A stretch of 26,697 nt of DNA from positions 210,301 to 236,997 of the forward strand of contig BMAT01004048.1 of assembly GCA_019649035.1 (NCBI GenBank). Direction: 5' to 3'. A program made the position numbers and the translations under genes. The notes below the pieces were generated by a model, which was not told the origin of the DNA, searched no databases, and worked only from the letters and a program-made list of their open reading frames with translations. Of this stretch, positions 10,200-19,470 are shown one piece after another (position 1 is the stretch's first letter; each line of letters opens with the position of its first letter). The stretch is from Elysia marginata (lineage: Eukaryota > Mollusca > Gastropoda > Plakobranchidae).

Positions 10200-11075
10200 T
10201 CGTCGTGTCTCAAACAATCGGCCATCAAACCGGTGTCGAAGAAACCTTTCCCAGAAATACTGAATGGCTACAGGCCGCTTGCTCTGGCATCAATGATAAT
10301 GCTTTGAAAAAAATGATGTTTTTTTTAACTTTTCTTACTTATCACCGTCAAACTTTCAATTTGCTTACAATGGTAATAGGTCTACTCACGATGCTATTGC
10401 TGTGAACACTCTCGAAATAGTCATAGAAAAGGAAAATAAAGAATCATAATGCAAGGTTTCTTTTAGAGTGTAGTTCAGCTTTTAACTTTACCGTTCCGGT
10501 GAAGTTGTAATATAAATTAGTTCAAAATCTACAGTCCTCTAACAGCATCTGTAACTGGTGGTTGAATTTCAAACTTGATCGCCCGCCACTAATCAGAATT
10601 GGTCAAAACATTTCATCAGTTATAGGTCTTAACACAGGCACATCTCAAAGGTTGCCCAGTACCTCCAGAGCTCTATTTTTCTTTTATTTATGACTGTAAA
10701 GCTTATCTCACAGGTTATTTTTCGTTAAATTTGCATGAGATGTTGCTGTAACTACTGTAGTTGGTAAACACAATAATATGAACAATAATTTTTTAAAGTG
10801 TTAATTAAGGGCGACAAAATCAACCGTCAAAAAAATGATATATACGAAAATAATTTAGAACTAAATGTGTCAAAAGCTAAAAATTGTAGCAACTTTTCAA
10901 AGGGTGAGACTCCACAAATCCAATTGGTCAAAACAGAGACCACAATTGAACGAATTGATTCATTTGAATTCCAAGACATTCAATTGTCTAAATCAGTAAA
11001 CTGGGCGTTAAAAGTACAAAAGGACTATAAAGTTGAAGTTGAAGCGTATGAAGTTGCAAAGAAAACTTAGGTCTT
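10200..11075 (+). pseudogene. Non-LTR retrotransposon reverse transcriptase, decayed
   Basis: RT motifs appear in order across frames broken by stops and frameshifts. Near 10207 the frame reads KQSAIKPVSKKPFPEILNGY then RPLALASM, the N-terminal RT block. Near 10330 FQFAYNGNRSTHDAIAVNTL follows. Near 10625-10690 come LNTGTSQ and PPELYFSFIYDC. Near 10724 KFA-stop-D replaces the catalytic FADD. From 10850 the frame reads NNLELNVSKAK, then DSFEFQDIQLSKSVNW. The style is that of CR1/L2/Rex1-group LINEs, which is inference. With the catalytic motif broken and several stops it cannot be active. It is in the same strand as the host gene. Confidence 0.85.
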
Positions 11076-11167
11076 AGACTCCAATATTATTGTGAGACCA
11101 ATTCATAAAGGAACGTGCTTGTAAAATGCCAAGATAATTATATACCACGCAACTCTTCCTTCTCTTC

Positions 11168-11168
<1 letters not shown>

Positions 11169-11214
<46 letters not shown>

Positions 11215-11238
11215 TTCTGTCTATCTATCTATCTATCT
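11169..11238. repeat. CT then TATC microsatellite
   Basis: CT units to about 11217, then TATC units (11218-11238). The short tetramer part resembles LINE 3'-tail repeats nearby, but no LINE end is attached to it here. Confidence 0.93.
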
Positions 11239-11510
11239 TATTTTCGCTCTAGCTCTTGCGATGTGTCTTTATTTTTGCTTCTTCCAGTTGTTTTATTATG
11301 TTTCCATACAGTATCCCTCTCTTTAACTGAAGCACTTTCTTATTTTCAGATACTAATCTCAAAACCATGGGAAAAAAAGAGGTTTGTACTGAAAAGAAAG
11401 TTCTTATGAAACGATCTATAATACTATAAATCTTGCAACAACAATATTTTAAAAATAATAATTAAGATGCGATAAATTATAATGCAGACAATTCTTAAAC
11501 TCTATTTCAG

Positions 11511-11583
11511 CTGGCCAATGTGTGTGATAATGAAATCAGCTGCTCTTTAGAATCACTTCAAATTCTTTGCGAGGAAGAGCAAG
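11511..11583 (+). CDS. SVEP1: SVEP1-like exon: Cys linker, second half
   Basis: Small internal exon of 73 bases, phase 0 at the start (acceptor TCTATTTCAG ending at 11510), phase 1 at the end (donor GTAAAA at 11584). It encodes LANVCDNEISCSLESLQILC plus EEEQ. Three cysteines are present; the C-DxEI-C spacing followed by LE and a third cysteine matches what I recall in SVEP1 just before its aromatic-rich segment. The phase agrees with the exon ending at 8450. It is too short to stand out alone; phase, consensus acceptor and cysteine pattern support it together. Confidence 0.8.
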
Positions 11584-11860
11584 GTAAAAAAGTTGCATGT
11601 TAAGAAATAATTCACTCGATAGATAGTCATTAAGACTATATACAACCCAGTATGGATAATCAATAATTATGAAGATGCAATTTTTTCCAGTGACTATGGA
11701 AATTTGTTTGGAAGTGTTTTATTACACAAAATTTGTACATAAGTAGGTTATATCTCAATCATACTACTACATTCGCTTGTCCTTTACCACTCTAACTTAT
11801 AGTTATACTGCCACGACTTAATATAATAAATAATGAGGTAACTGCAAACAATTAGAGAAT

Positions 11861-12060
11861 ATGTATGTGGATCAGCTTTATAAGACCTTTAGGAAAAAGA
11901 AAATATTCAACATCATTAAAAACGAAAACCACCCATTGCATACTCAAATTATTTTTGGAAGTTATAGGAAAAGGCTGTTGTCGCTAAAAACCATTAAAGA
12001 AAGACATAGATCATTATTTCTACCATCATCAATTCGATCTTGAATATAGACATTTTGTAA
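11861..12060 (+). pseudogene. LINE C-terminal fragment
   Basis: An open frame reads LYKTFRKKKIFNIIKNENHP, then LHTQIIFGSYRKRLLSLKT and ERHRSLFLPSSIRS to a stop at about 12043. In LINEs of the group seen at 10200, the region after the RT ends with a His-Pro-x-His motif, then a 'RSLKT..RHRxSFxPxxIR' stretch. It is probably the 3' continuation of the same or a related element; the part between is missing. Confidence 0.75.
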
Positions 12061-12343
12061 AAACTAATCTGGTATTGCTATCTTTCTTTGAGTCTATACC
12101 ATCGCCTCAATAGAATATTTACTAGAGTATATGCATAATTATATTCAATACAAGTAACTCGTCTTTGTGCACGGATCTGATTTACTTAAAGGAAGAGATA
12201 GAGATAAAGAGAGAAAGAAAGAGAGAAGAAAGTGAGAGAGAGGGTTAATGTGTGTTTGTGTGCATTTTTTATCTCTTAATTGTCATTCCTATGTTTTACT
12301 GTTTAATATGTTTACATACATTTACATGTAATACGCAACTGTG

Positions 12344-12395
12344 AAAACAAATTTCCTGTGGGATGAATAAAATGTATCTTATCTTATCTTAAATA
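12344..12395 (+). mobile_element. LINE 3' tail, + orientation
   Basis: The sequence AATTTCCTGTGGGATGAATA followed by AAATG and TATCTTATCTTATCTTA looks like the 3' terminus of CR1/L2/Rex1-type LINEs, which commonly end in a gggaTgaATAAAG-like motif plus a TATC or TATCT tail. It lies 300 bases downstream of the LINE C-terminal fragment in the same orientation. Confidence 0.7.
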
Positions 12396-12445
12396 TATGG
12401 GGAAAATGCATAAAAATAATAATGACAGTAAAATTTATAAAAATT

Positions 12446-12500
12446 AAAAATGATAAGATAAAGATAAGATAGATACACTTTGTTGATCCATTATTGAAAA
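12446..12500 (-). mobile_element. LINE 3' tail, - orientation
   Basis: Reading the minus strand gives AATAATGGATCAACAAAGTG then TATCTATCTTATCTTTATC, again the GGATCAA-AAAGT-TATC type of LINE 3' end. It faces the + strand tail about 50 bases away. How far the minus-strand element extends to the right could not be judged; no RT motif was seen there. Confidence 0.65.
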
Positions 12501-12650
12501 TCTGGCATGGACATCAGCGCTGAATTAATAGTCATTATTATAGTTTGACGAGTTAACTTGACAATCAAGCACAGAAACATTTATATATCAAAATTTAAGC
12601 ACCATGAGAACCACACAATAAACAGTCACGTATTAGCACAAAAGCAAGGT

Positions 12651-12697
<47 letters not shown>

Positions 12698-12770
12698 AAC
12701 TCTCTCTCTCACTTTCTCTCTCTCTCTACTCTCTCTTTCGCTTTCTATCTCTCTCCTTTTCTCTCTCTCT
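12651..12770. repeat. Imperfect CT microsatellite
   Basis: CT units with scattered substitutions over about 120 bases. Reading frames through it on both strands are low-complexity artefacts. Confidence 0.93.
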
Positions 12771-14005
12771 GCCTTCCTTTCATGCCTAACATTTCTCATT
12801 ACAGCCATAGATCATTTAATAATAATTTGAAATGCATAAATACGAAGAAAGCAAAGCCTTTGAAGTAGGATTTACGTGCGCATGTGAAATTGTTTTCCTA
12901 TTGTCTGCATTGGATAGGAATAAATTTGCCTTATTTTCCTTAAACTTAATATCACGTGTTATGTTAAAATGACTGTGATAATGCTACTCATGCATGGGGT
13001 GAAGCATGAAAAAGCAGTCACGAGACAATAAACGTCCCTTTTTGCTGTAAATGCTGGTTAGTTTCAGATAAACATTGAATTTTCATTGTTGTATAATCAG
13101 TTGTAAGGGTGAAAGAGAGTGGATTATATTCCTTTTGCCATAAGTTGAAGCAGCCGTTTTGTGTATTTTTATTTCAAAGCAAAAGCCAGATGTTATGCTC
13201 TCACCAATGCAATGTAAAATTATACATTCTCTATAATTGGTGCTTATAAATCTAAACTTTGAAGAATTATTAATGTCTATGTCAGTTTATTTGATTAATA
13301 TGTTTTTAAAAACCATATAACGACATTCAAAGAAGGTTAAGTAAATGAAATAACTTATAAAATCTAAGTCTTTTTTTTTTTACTTTCAAAAGGTTATTAA
13401 GCACATATTTTACGCCTCTTTTCGTTGAAGTGATTAAGAGTGTGTAAAAAGAATGGCAGAAAAAAACTATAATGAGAGTTTGGGGTTAATTTTTGCCATG
13501 AACAAGAAATATTTTATACCTATGAACTATTGTTTTCGCAAGGTATTTATAATTTCCTCCATCCCACTTCCAATTAGCTTGAATATCTCCAGTAATCTAT
13601 CTAAATCTCCTCTTTATACTCTAACTATAAGAATTTTCTAAGAAAATTAAGTATGAAGAACTGTTTATTTTTCATTTCTTCGGAAGGAAAAGCAAATATT
13701 GAATTATTTTCATTTATAAAATATACCCACGAAATCGTCCAGTTTCGAATAAATCATATCAAATTGCATACAATTCAAAGCAAAACATCGAAGATGCTTT
13801 TCACTATCTCTTAAAGACTATTTTCGCACACCTTAAAACTCCAAAGTTCTATGCCAGACCTTTCATTGATTTTTAACTGCATTCAACCTCATCTATTGAT
13901 ATTAAAGTTAGTACTTTTAAAAGTTAATCCTAAAAAAACCAGCTTGGGTACCTGAAATTAACATAAAACGAAAAATATTTGAACATAAATTAAAAGATAA
14001 TATTA

Positions 14006-14560
14006 AAATTTGCAGATGATATAGTAATTCTTGGCCCTTTTTCAGAACACCAGAGAAGGGCTATATTCATAGAAAATGAAAATTTTGTAAAATGTTGTAC
14101 TGACAATTATTTAACTCTAAACGTCGAAAAGACCGAGAACATTATTATCGACTTCAGAAAAGAAATGCAATCTGCAACCCCTCTACATATTCACGGAGAA
14201 TACATAAGAAAAGAGAACAGCTACATAGACAAATAACTAAATTGGCACTTATATCATATATTAAAGAACTTGCAAGAAAAACACAGAGAAGACTGTTTTT
14301 TGTTTTTAAAAAACTAAAATCCTTCAATGTAAGCAAATCTATCTTGAAGATTTCCTACCGTGCAATAACTAAAAGTGTAATATTCTTTGTAATAAACTAC
14401 TTTGGAGGATAATAGAAAAAATAATCAAAACAGCAGAAAACCTTATTGGAGAACAACTAGACTAAAAAAATTCATAACATTTGCTAAAGATTTTCTATTC
14501 AGACAGCTAAAAGGACAATTAAAGACAAATCACACCATTAAATTAAAACGTATATAATCT
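14006..14560 (+). pseudogene. Non-LTR retrotransposon reverse transcriptase, second fragment
   Basis: It begins at the catalytic core: KFADDIVILGPFSEH keeps the FADD motif intact. It continues with ENENFVKCCTDNYLTLNVEK and IIIDFRKEM. A stop at about 14236 and frameshifts follow; then RRLFF, KKLKSFNVSKSILKISYRAI, ENLIGEQL and RQLKGQLKT can be read across frames to about 14560. The order and wording match the RT-to-C-terminal region of the LINE group seen at 10200. The two fragments differ enough to be separate insertions or old relatives. Confidence 0.85.
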
Positions 14561-14723
14561 GGAAGATTAGGAGGATTCCTGACAAAAAACAGGAAAGCAA
14601 AAAAAAATTCTGTTGCTCCATCAATGGCCAGAAGGCTAGCTACTTTATAGAAGGCGTCGTATTTATGATTACTGCATTGTGATATGTTGTTGATACTTGT
14701 GGGCAAGTTTGGAAAACGTTAGA

Positions 14724-14840
14724 GAGAGGGGGAGAGGAAGAGAGTGAGAAAGAGGAGGAGATGGATAGAGAGAGGGGGGGGGGGGGGAGACACACACACT
14801 CACACAGACAGAGAAAAAGAGAGAGGGAGACGGACGGGGA
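14724..14840. repeat. GA-rich, poly-G and CA low-complexity tract
   Basis: Mixed GA units, a G run near 14775-14787 and a short CA stretch. The minus-strand frame through it (14640-14912) is a low-complexity artefact. Confidence 0.9.
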
Positions 14841-15871
14841 CGGAGGTCGAGAGTTTGGAACCGACCAAAATTGATAATGATTTAATGTTGTGGTGAATGA
14901 TGTGGTATGCACGATTGCGTAAAATTTTACATTGTATGCCTAGATGTGTGTTAATGCTCTTCTTTTCTCTTCCATAACTTGATGTAATACCAGGCTAAAT
15001 TTCCCAGAGGACCGATAAAATTAATTAATTCATTCAGTTATTCACTCATTTTTTCATTGATGATTTTTTTTTCAGAAAACTGATCATTCTTGTTTCATCT
15101 AATTTTTTCTTCTTTAAATGTTTACCTTGGAAAAATTAATCTTTCTTCGCAGCTTCTTAATTCAGTTTCTTATATTTAAGGAAGTTAATTGGGTGTCATG
15201 GATATCTGGAAATCAATCTTTTTCTATAAACATCAATTAAAAATGTACGTTGAGAATGATTTGATCTTTAAAGGTCAGTCCAGTTTTGTTTTAGCATTCA
15301 GATCTATACGTTTTTAAGGAAACATTAGTAAATTTCTCTTGTTTCCGTTTGGTTTCTTCTTTAAATTTCTTTTTCAGTTATTCTTTCACCACACTAACGG
15401 TTTTTTATAGTGTTGCGTTCTGAATACACCCACTCAATCCCTCCACTATTTTAACCTTTTGACAAATAACTGTTGTAAAAAATAATTTAAAAAAAGAATC
15501 TTTCAGTCTTAATACTGACAGACACGAAGCTCACGTCAGTTTCAGATGAGCAAGCCCATAAGCACGGCGGCAAAATGTCAAACGAGATTGTTTTTGACAC
15601 GGTACTTTTGAGAATTCAATAATTATGATAAGGCCATTGTTCTCGCGTACAATAAAACTTGGTATAATTTTCTCCTAAAGTTAGCATGTTCTTGAAACCA
15701 ACTCCTATCACGTGTTTTGTAGCGTGGTTGTAAGCGCATGCATAACTATTATTAACAATTACAGCGAACAAAAAATGAAAAAAAAAATAAAATGTGATGA
15801 ACTGCTCTCCTTTAACCTTGCATCTCTCTCTTCCTATTTTTTCCCCTGGGATTTACATCTCTTATCTAAAG

Positions 15872-16021
15872 ATGTAATCAGCAGCCAGTCTGGCGAAACT
15901 TCCCGGAAGGCGCAACGTCAACGGAGGTCTGTTCAGGAACAAACAACGCCGCAACTCACCTACGATAACATTAGATCAACGTCCAAAAAGTCCCGTCTCT
16001 CATTGAAAGTCATGCTCGAAG
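15872..16021 (+). CDS. SVEP1: SVEP1-like exon: furin-site linker
   Basis: Internal exon of 150 bases (50 codons), phase 1 at both ends, acceptor TATCTAAAG ending at 15871 and donor GTATTT at 16022. The peptide contains SQSGETSRKAQRQRRSVQ and ends SRLSLKVMLE. RQRR at 15916-15927 fits the furin consensus R-x-[KR]-R. Vertebrate SVEP1, as I recall it, has a similar basic site (RIKR followed by SAP) at the same place, then a hydrophobic strand like LSLKVML. The acceptor has a poor pyrimidine tract and a nearby alternative AG at about 15882, so the 5' border is less certain. The long open frame upstream from 15712 is read as intron. Confidence 0.78.
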
Positions 16022-17378
16022 GTATTTTTTTTCTCGTTGTGTTGGTATTATTCTTTGAATATTTAAATACAAGTGTCTGTATGGAAGAGATTTCTTGGGA
16101 TAGCCGAGACAAAACTCACCAAAATCAAACCAGGAAATCACTGCCAAGGAGAAAAAAAAGACAAACACAAAGTCCAGTTTTATGTTTAGGAGTCACGCGG
16201 TGATTCGACTCAATGTTTGGGCGCGTAGTACCCGTTATAGCAGAGCACTTTGTCCTTGGCTCCCCACAAGTTATTATCTTCTCGGCAGTTAAGGGAAAAA
16301 AAAAGAACCGAACGCACTAAAAGACCATCACGGATATTAATGCCGCGACTGTTGAGTACTCAGATGAAGATGTGACTGGGGTCATTGACTTGACAGTAGT
16401 GTCGGATATCGTTCATAACAATTATTGAATATTGGATCTTGATACGATAAAAATGGTTATGTTCCCCCAACGCTCTACAAATTTGTCTCAATTCTCTATT
16501 CCTCCTTTATCTTTACCTTAAACTTCCTCTTTCTATTTCTGTTTTTCCGTGTCTTCTTTCCATTGTTTCTATGTAAGTACCAAACAATGCTTCCTATACT
16601 TCCTCTTTTTTACGACCACATAAGGGTTTTCGTAGGTAAAAACAAAACAAAACAAAGCGGTGTAAGAGAAGAAAAAAAACATAATTCCTCTGTCTTATCA
16701 AATGTATACATGCAGTTATTTTCCGGAATAAAAGGGATCCCTGTTGTGTGGTTTTTAAAAAATTGTTTTTCTAACATTTCAATTAAGTTTCTAAATTATT
16801 TTCACCGCAAACACACTCACCAGAAAGATCTTTACTGTCTTCACAAAGTTGAAGTGAATGAATACTGGTTTCATAGGCGACTCATTGTAAGGCTTTGATT
16901 GATAATCAGATACACGTTGTGTTATGTTCCTATTTAAGTGGCCTATTTCTCTTGTCAAAAGTTCTCCTCCTTTGTCGATGAGAAACGTCTTTTCGAGTAG
17001 GTGTGCGTCGTTTAACATATTTCTGTCTATGATATGAGCGCGTCTTCTAATATAGCCCTTAAAAGCTTCATTTCTAAAGATACGCCTTGTGATGTCATTT
17101 TGTCCAGCTTTGCAGATAAAGGTTTCGTATTATCACGGGAAGAATTGCTGGCGTCTGAGATAAAAGATTCAATCCTGTGGGAAATCATACGGTTTTTTTT
17201 CTCATTATTTTTGTTGCGTGATATGCTGAATAATTGCGTTTGCAGAGAATATGTCGTTGAGAATTCAATCTAAAGGTGAAACAGAAATAACTCTGGGCGA
17301 GCGCATTATGATGGGATGCATAGCGAAATGTCATACTTTAATCATGATCCCAGGGTATATGTCCGGCTTTTTTATTTA

Positions 17379-17404
17379 ATATATATATATATATATATAT
17401 ATAT
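17379..17404. repeat. AT dinucleotide microsatellite
   Basis: Thirteen AT/TA units in a row. Low complexity, no other signal. Confidence 0.95.
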
Positions 17405-17659
17405 CATTGACATAAGAAACAAAAAAAAAAGCATAAAACTACTTGGCTATTGTAAAGACTGCTTGACTGCGAAGTCCTCTGGGGATTTTCATACAAATAA
17501 CAAAAAATGTATGTAAAATAAAGACAACTTAACTCTAGGTAATGACACAGAAGATGAGGTGAGGCAGGGATCTTTGGCTAAATCTGGCTTAATTACTGAA
17601 TTTTTTTAAGTGCAGGTTGCTGTGACCCTTGGAAAATTCCAGAGCCTAGGGGTAGAACC

Positions 17660-18012
17660 ACACTAGTCCAGTCAATTTACGCTTAAAATAGCTTTGACTG
17701 GAAATCTCTGCCTACATAATTGTTTCTTTGTAATTTTAGTAGGATTAGGTAAGATAAGTTAAAAAAACAACGTTAGGACACGAAAATTGACATCCTACTG
17801 CCTGTAAATGACGTCACATACGTAGTTCCTTATAACTCAAGAGTAAAATACCTTTATGGAAATTTTTGCTCCAAACCTATGCATGTTGCATATCAGTAGA
17901 AAGATCTTGAGGACTTTCTAAGGTATATGAAATTTTCAAAGTAATTAAATTGTTTTCATATGAGTAAATTAAAAAAAAACCGCGAAAGTCACCGGTTTCG
18001 CTACCCTTTTTA
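17660..18012 (+). repeat. Left inverted repeat arm
   Basis: Left arm of the element. It starts around TAGTCCAGTCAATTTA (about 17665) and runs inward past CATATGAGTAA and the block GAAAGTCACCGG. No clear target-site duplication could be read, because the outermost bases do not align well. Confidence 0.82.
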
Positions 18013-18149
18013 TTATTTAATAACATCTTTTCACAGATCCTACTCTAGCTGCTATCCAATAATAGATTATAGAAATTCAAAAAAAACAAAAAACAAAAAA
18101 AAAATACAACTTGCAAAGAAGAATGATAATATTCTAGGAATATTATGCA

Positions 18150-18320
18150 ATTTGGAACCTATTACTCGTATATGATGTCACAACACGTTATTCTTTTAAG
18201 TTTAAGAGCAAATTACGATAATGGATATTTTTGCACCAAGCCTATACATGGTGAATTCAAATGTCTTCAAAGTTACATTGCAATATGGCGTTTGCGATAT
18301 AATTGAAAGTTATCCATTAA
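18150..18320 (+). repeat. Inner direct copy of the transposon terminus
   Basis: This stretch repeats part of the left arm in the same orientation. It includes the arm's tail of the ATGAYGTCACA block, a match to CTCAAGAGTAAAATACC (here AGTTTAAGAGCAAATTACG), then GATATTTTTGCACCAAGCCT and ATACATGG. It is more diverged from the left arm than the right arm is. Confidence 0.7.
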
Positions 18321-18399
18321 TTATGAAAAAAACCAACCGTAAAACCTTCGTTTTAAGAGATTTTTTAAAAAATGATAGTTATATTGCGTTGAAGCAGTT

Positions 18400-19124
18400 G
18401 TTTGTTCAAACAATGAGGACCCAAGAGAAGAGCAGATGGCAGGTGGCGGAACTGAGCGTGATACTGAAGAACCTGTGGACGGTTCCATTGAATCAAAAGG
18501 TACTTCAAGTAGTAATGAGAACTCAGAGGATAAAGACATGGAACAACGTGTAACAATTGATTCGGTTGATAAATTCAGTGTCTGCCCAGGTAGCAAAGAA
18601 AAACCAAAAGGCCTTGAAACATGAGTGGATGGAAACAAGCAATCTCATGATGGATCCCAAGACTTTGAAGTATCTGGAGGATTTGATGAGAACCAAGAAT
18701 CTGATTTTAGGGGGGCTCCTGAACATTTTAGTCCATTACAAAAGGAAAAGATCAAGCTGTATCAAAGATGATTTTCGACAGAATTGAGCGGCAATTATAA
18801 ACAGTTGAAGAAGAACGGTTGTTCACAGACTACAAAAATTTAAGGGCATTACATGTACCTCCAAAATGCTTGACATTCTTTGAGAACGGAAAGCACGGGG
18901 AACTGGCACCTGCAACTGATGGTACAGGTGTCATTACATGGAATAACAGCCCATACCTGTGATGTTCGTGGGTTTTCAAGGAATGGCACAGTGTGATATA
19001 TTTACGGCTAGTAAGATTCCGAATAGCATCTCCGAATGATACTATTATTCTGCTGTGCAAGTTGTATTTCCTACTGGTTTTTTTTTGTATGACTTGTTTC
19101 AAGATATCCAACTGGAGTAAGTTC
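18400..19124 (+). pseudogene. Broken reading frame inside the TIR element, CUB-like end
   Basis: A once-coding region interrupted by stops and frameshifts. The first part (about 18393-18621) encodes an acidic, Ser/Gly/Glu-rich stretch with MAGGGTERDTEEPVDGS and ENSEDKDMEQ. After a TGA at 18622 the same frame goes on with SGGFDENQESDF and PLQKEKIKLYQR to a TGA at 18769. In another frame VEEERLFTDYKNLRALHVPP leads to CLTFFENGKHGEL, GTGVITWNNSPYL, a TGA at 18960, then CSWVFKEWHSVIYLRLVRF. The last part has the look of a CUB domain (C, G-x-I, W/C-x-W, alternating strand). It may be a captured host gene fragment or an unfamiliar element protein. Not functional as it stands. Confidence 0.5.
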
Positions 19125-19149
19125 TGAGAACAGTTGTTATAGGATAAAA

Positions 19150-19470
19150 ATGTTTGCGGTAGCGGTGACGTTCGCAGATTTTTTATTCAAAATTACTCAT
19201 ATGAATACAATTTAATAACTTTACAATATCATATTTAATTGTGAATTCTCAAGAGCTTTCTAACGATATGCAACATGCATAGGTTTGGTAAAAAATGTTC
19301 ATAATGATATTTTACTCTTGAGCTTTAAGAAATGACGTATTGTACGTCATTAACAGGTAGTAAGATTTCGATTTCCGTGTCCTAACGCTATTTTTCGAAC
19401 TTATCTGACCTAATCCTATGAAAATCACAAAGAAAAAATACGTTGCAGAGATCTCCCGTCAAATATTAAA
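19150..19470 (-). repeat. Right inverted repeat arm
   Basis: Reverse-complement partner of the left arm. Landmarks on the + strand are ATTACTCATATGAATACAAT near 19194, GATATGCAACATGCATAGG near 19267, TTTTACTCTTGAGCTTTA near 19310 and CGTGTCCTAACGCTA near 19376. Confidence 0.82.

Larger units (their letters stand above)
8451..11510 (+). other. Phase-0 intron with LINE relic and CT repeats
   Basis: An intron of about 3.1 kb, the only phase-0 intron in the recognised set. It contains CT/CTGT repeats (9581-9679), an 11-bp inverted repeat (9843-9853 with 9916-9926), a decayed LINE reverse transcriptase (about 10200-11075) and a further CT/TATC repeat (11169-11238). Confidence 0.8.
11584..15871 (+). 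other. Large intron rich in LINE fragments
   Basis: An intron of about 4.3 kb. It holds a LINE C-terminal fragment (11861-12060), a LINE 3' tail (12344-12395), an oppositely oriented LINE tail (12446-12500), CT repeats (12651-12770), an RT fragment (14006-14560) and GA/CA/G repeats (14724-14840). I looked here for an exon encoding the aromatic, glycine-rich segment of SVEP1 and did not find one. Confidence 0.75.
17660..19470. mobile_element. DNA-transposon-like element with long inverted repeats
   Basis: A unit of about 1.8 kb flanked by inverted repeats: the left arm (about 17660-18012) matches the reverse complement of the right arm (about 19150-19470). Shared landmarks, reading inward, are TAGGATTAGG, GTTAGGACACG, CTCAAGAGTAAAATA, CCTATGCATGTTGCATATC, CATATGAGTAA and a GTCACCG block. 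Each arm is diverged, so the insertion is old. The interior holds an extra direct copy of part of the terminus (18150-18320) and a broken reading frame (18400-19124). Long inverted repeats indicate a cut-and-paste DNA transposon, but no DDE transposase motif was seen and the superfamily is unknown. The outer edges are approximate because homology fades there. Confidence 0.85.

Noticed and set aside
10600..10640. CTGATGA on the minus strand, a possible second hammerhead core.
   Set aside because: No helix II followed by GAAA is present, and the site lies inside the LINE reverse transcriptase relic.
11350..11381. Possible 32-base mini-exon with TTTTCAG acceptor and GTTTGT donor, 130 bases before the exon at 11511.
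   Set aside because: Its length breaks the phase: including it puts the next exon out of the frame that carries the conserved cysteine pattern. The direct join of 8450 to 11511 gives the expected cysteine spacing.
12558..12830. Open frames across a CT repeat on both strands.
   Set aside because: Low-complexity artefact without any domain pattern.
15712..15871. Upstream extension of the open frame at the furin-site exon.
   Set aside because: It is hydrophobic and lysine-rich without the gene's style, and the phase and motif match begin only at 15872.
17034..17273. Open frame of 79 codons on the + strand starting SASSNIALKSFISKDTP.
   Set aside because: No family recognised, no splice-site context in phase with the gene, and it ends in a hydrophobic AT-rich run; treated as chance.
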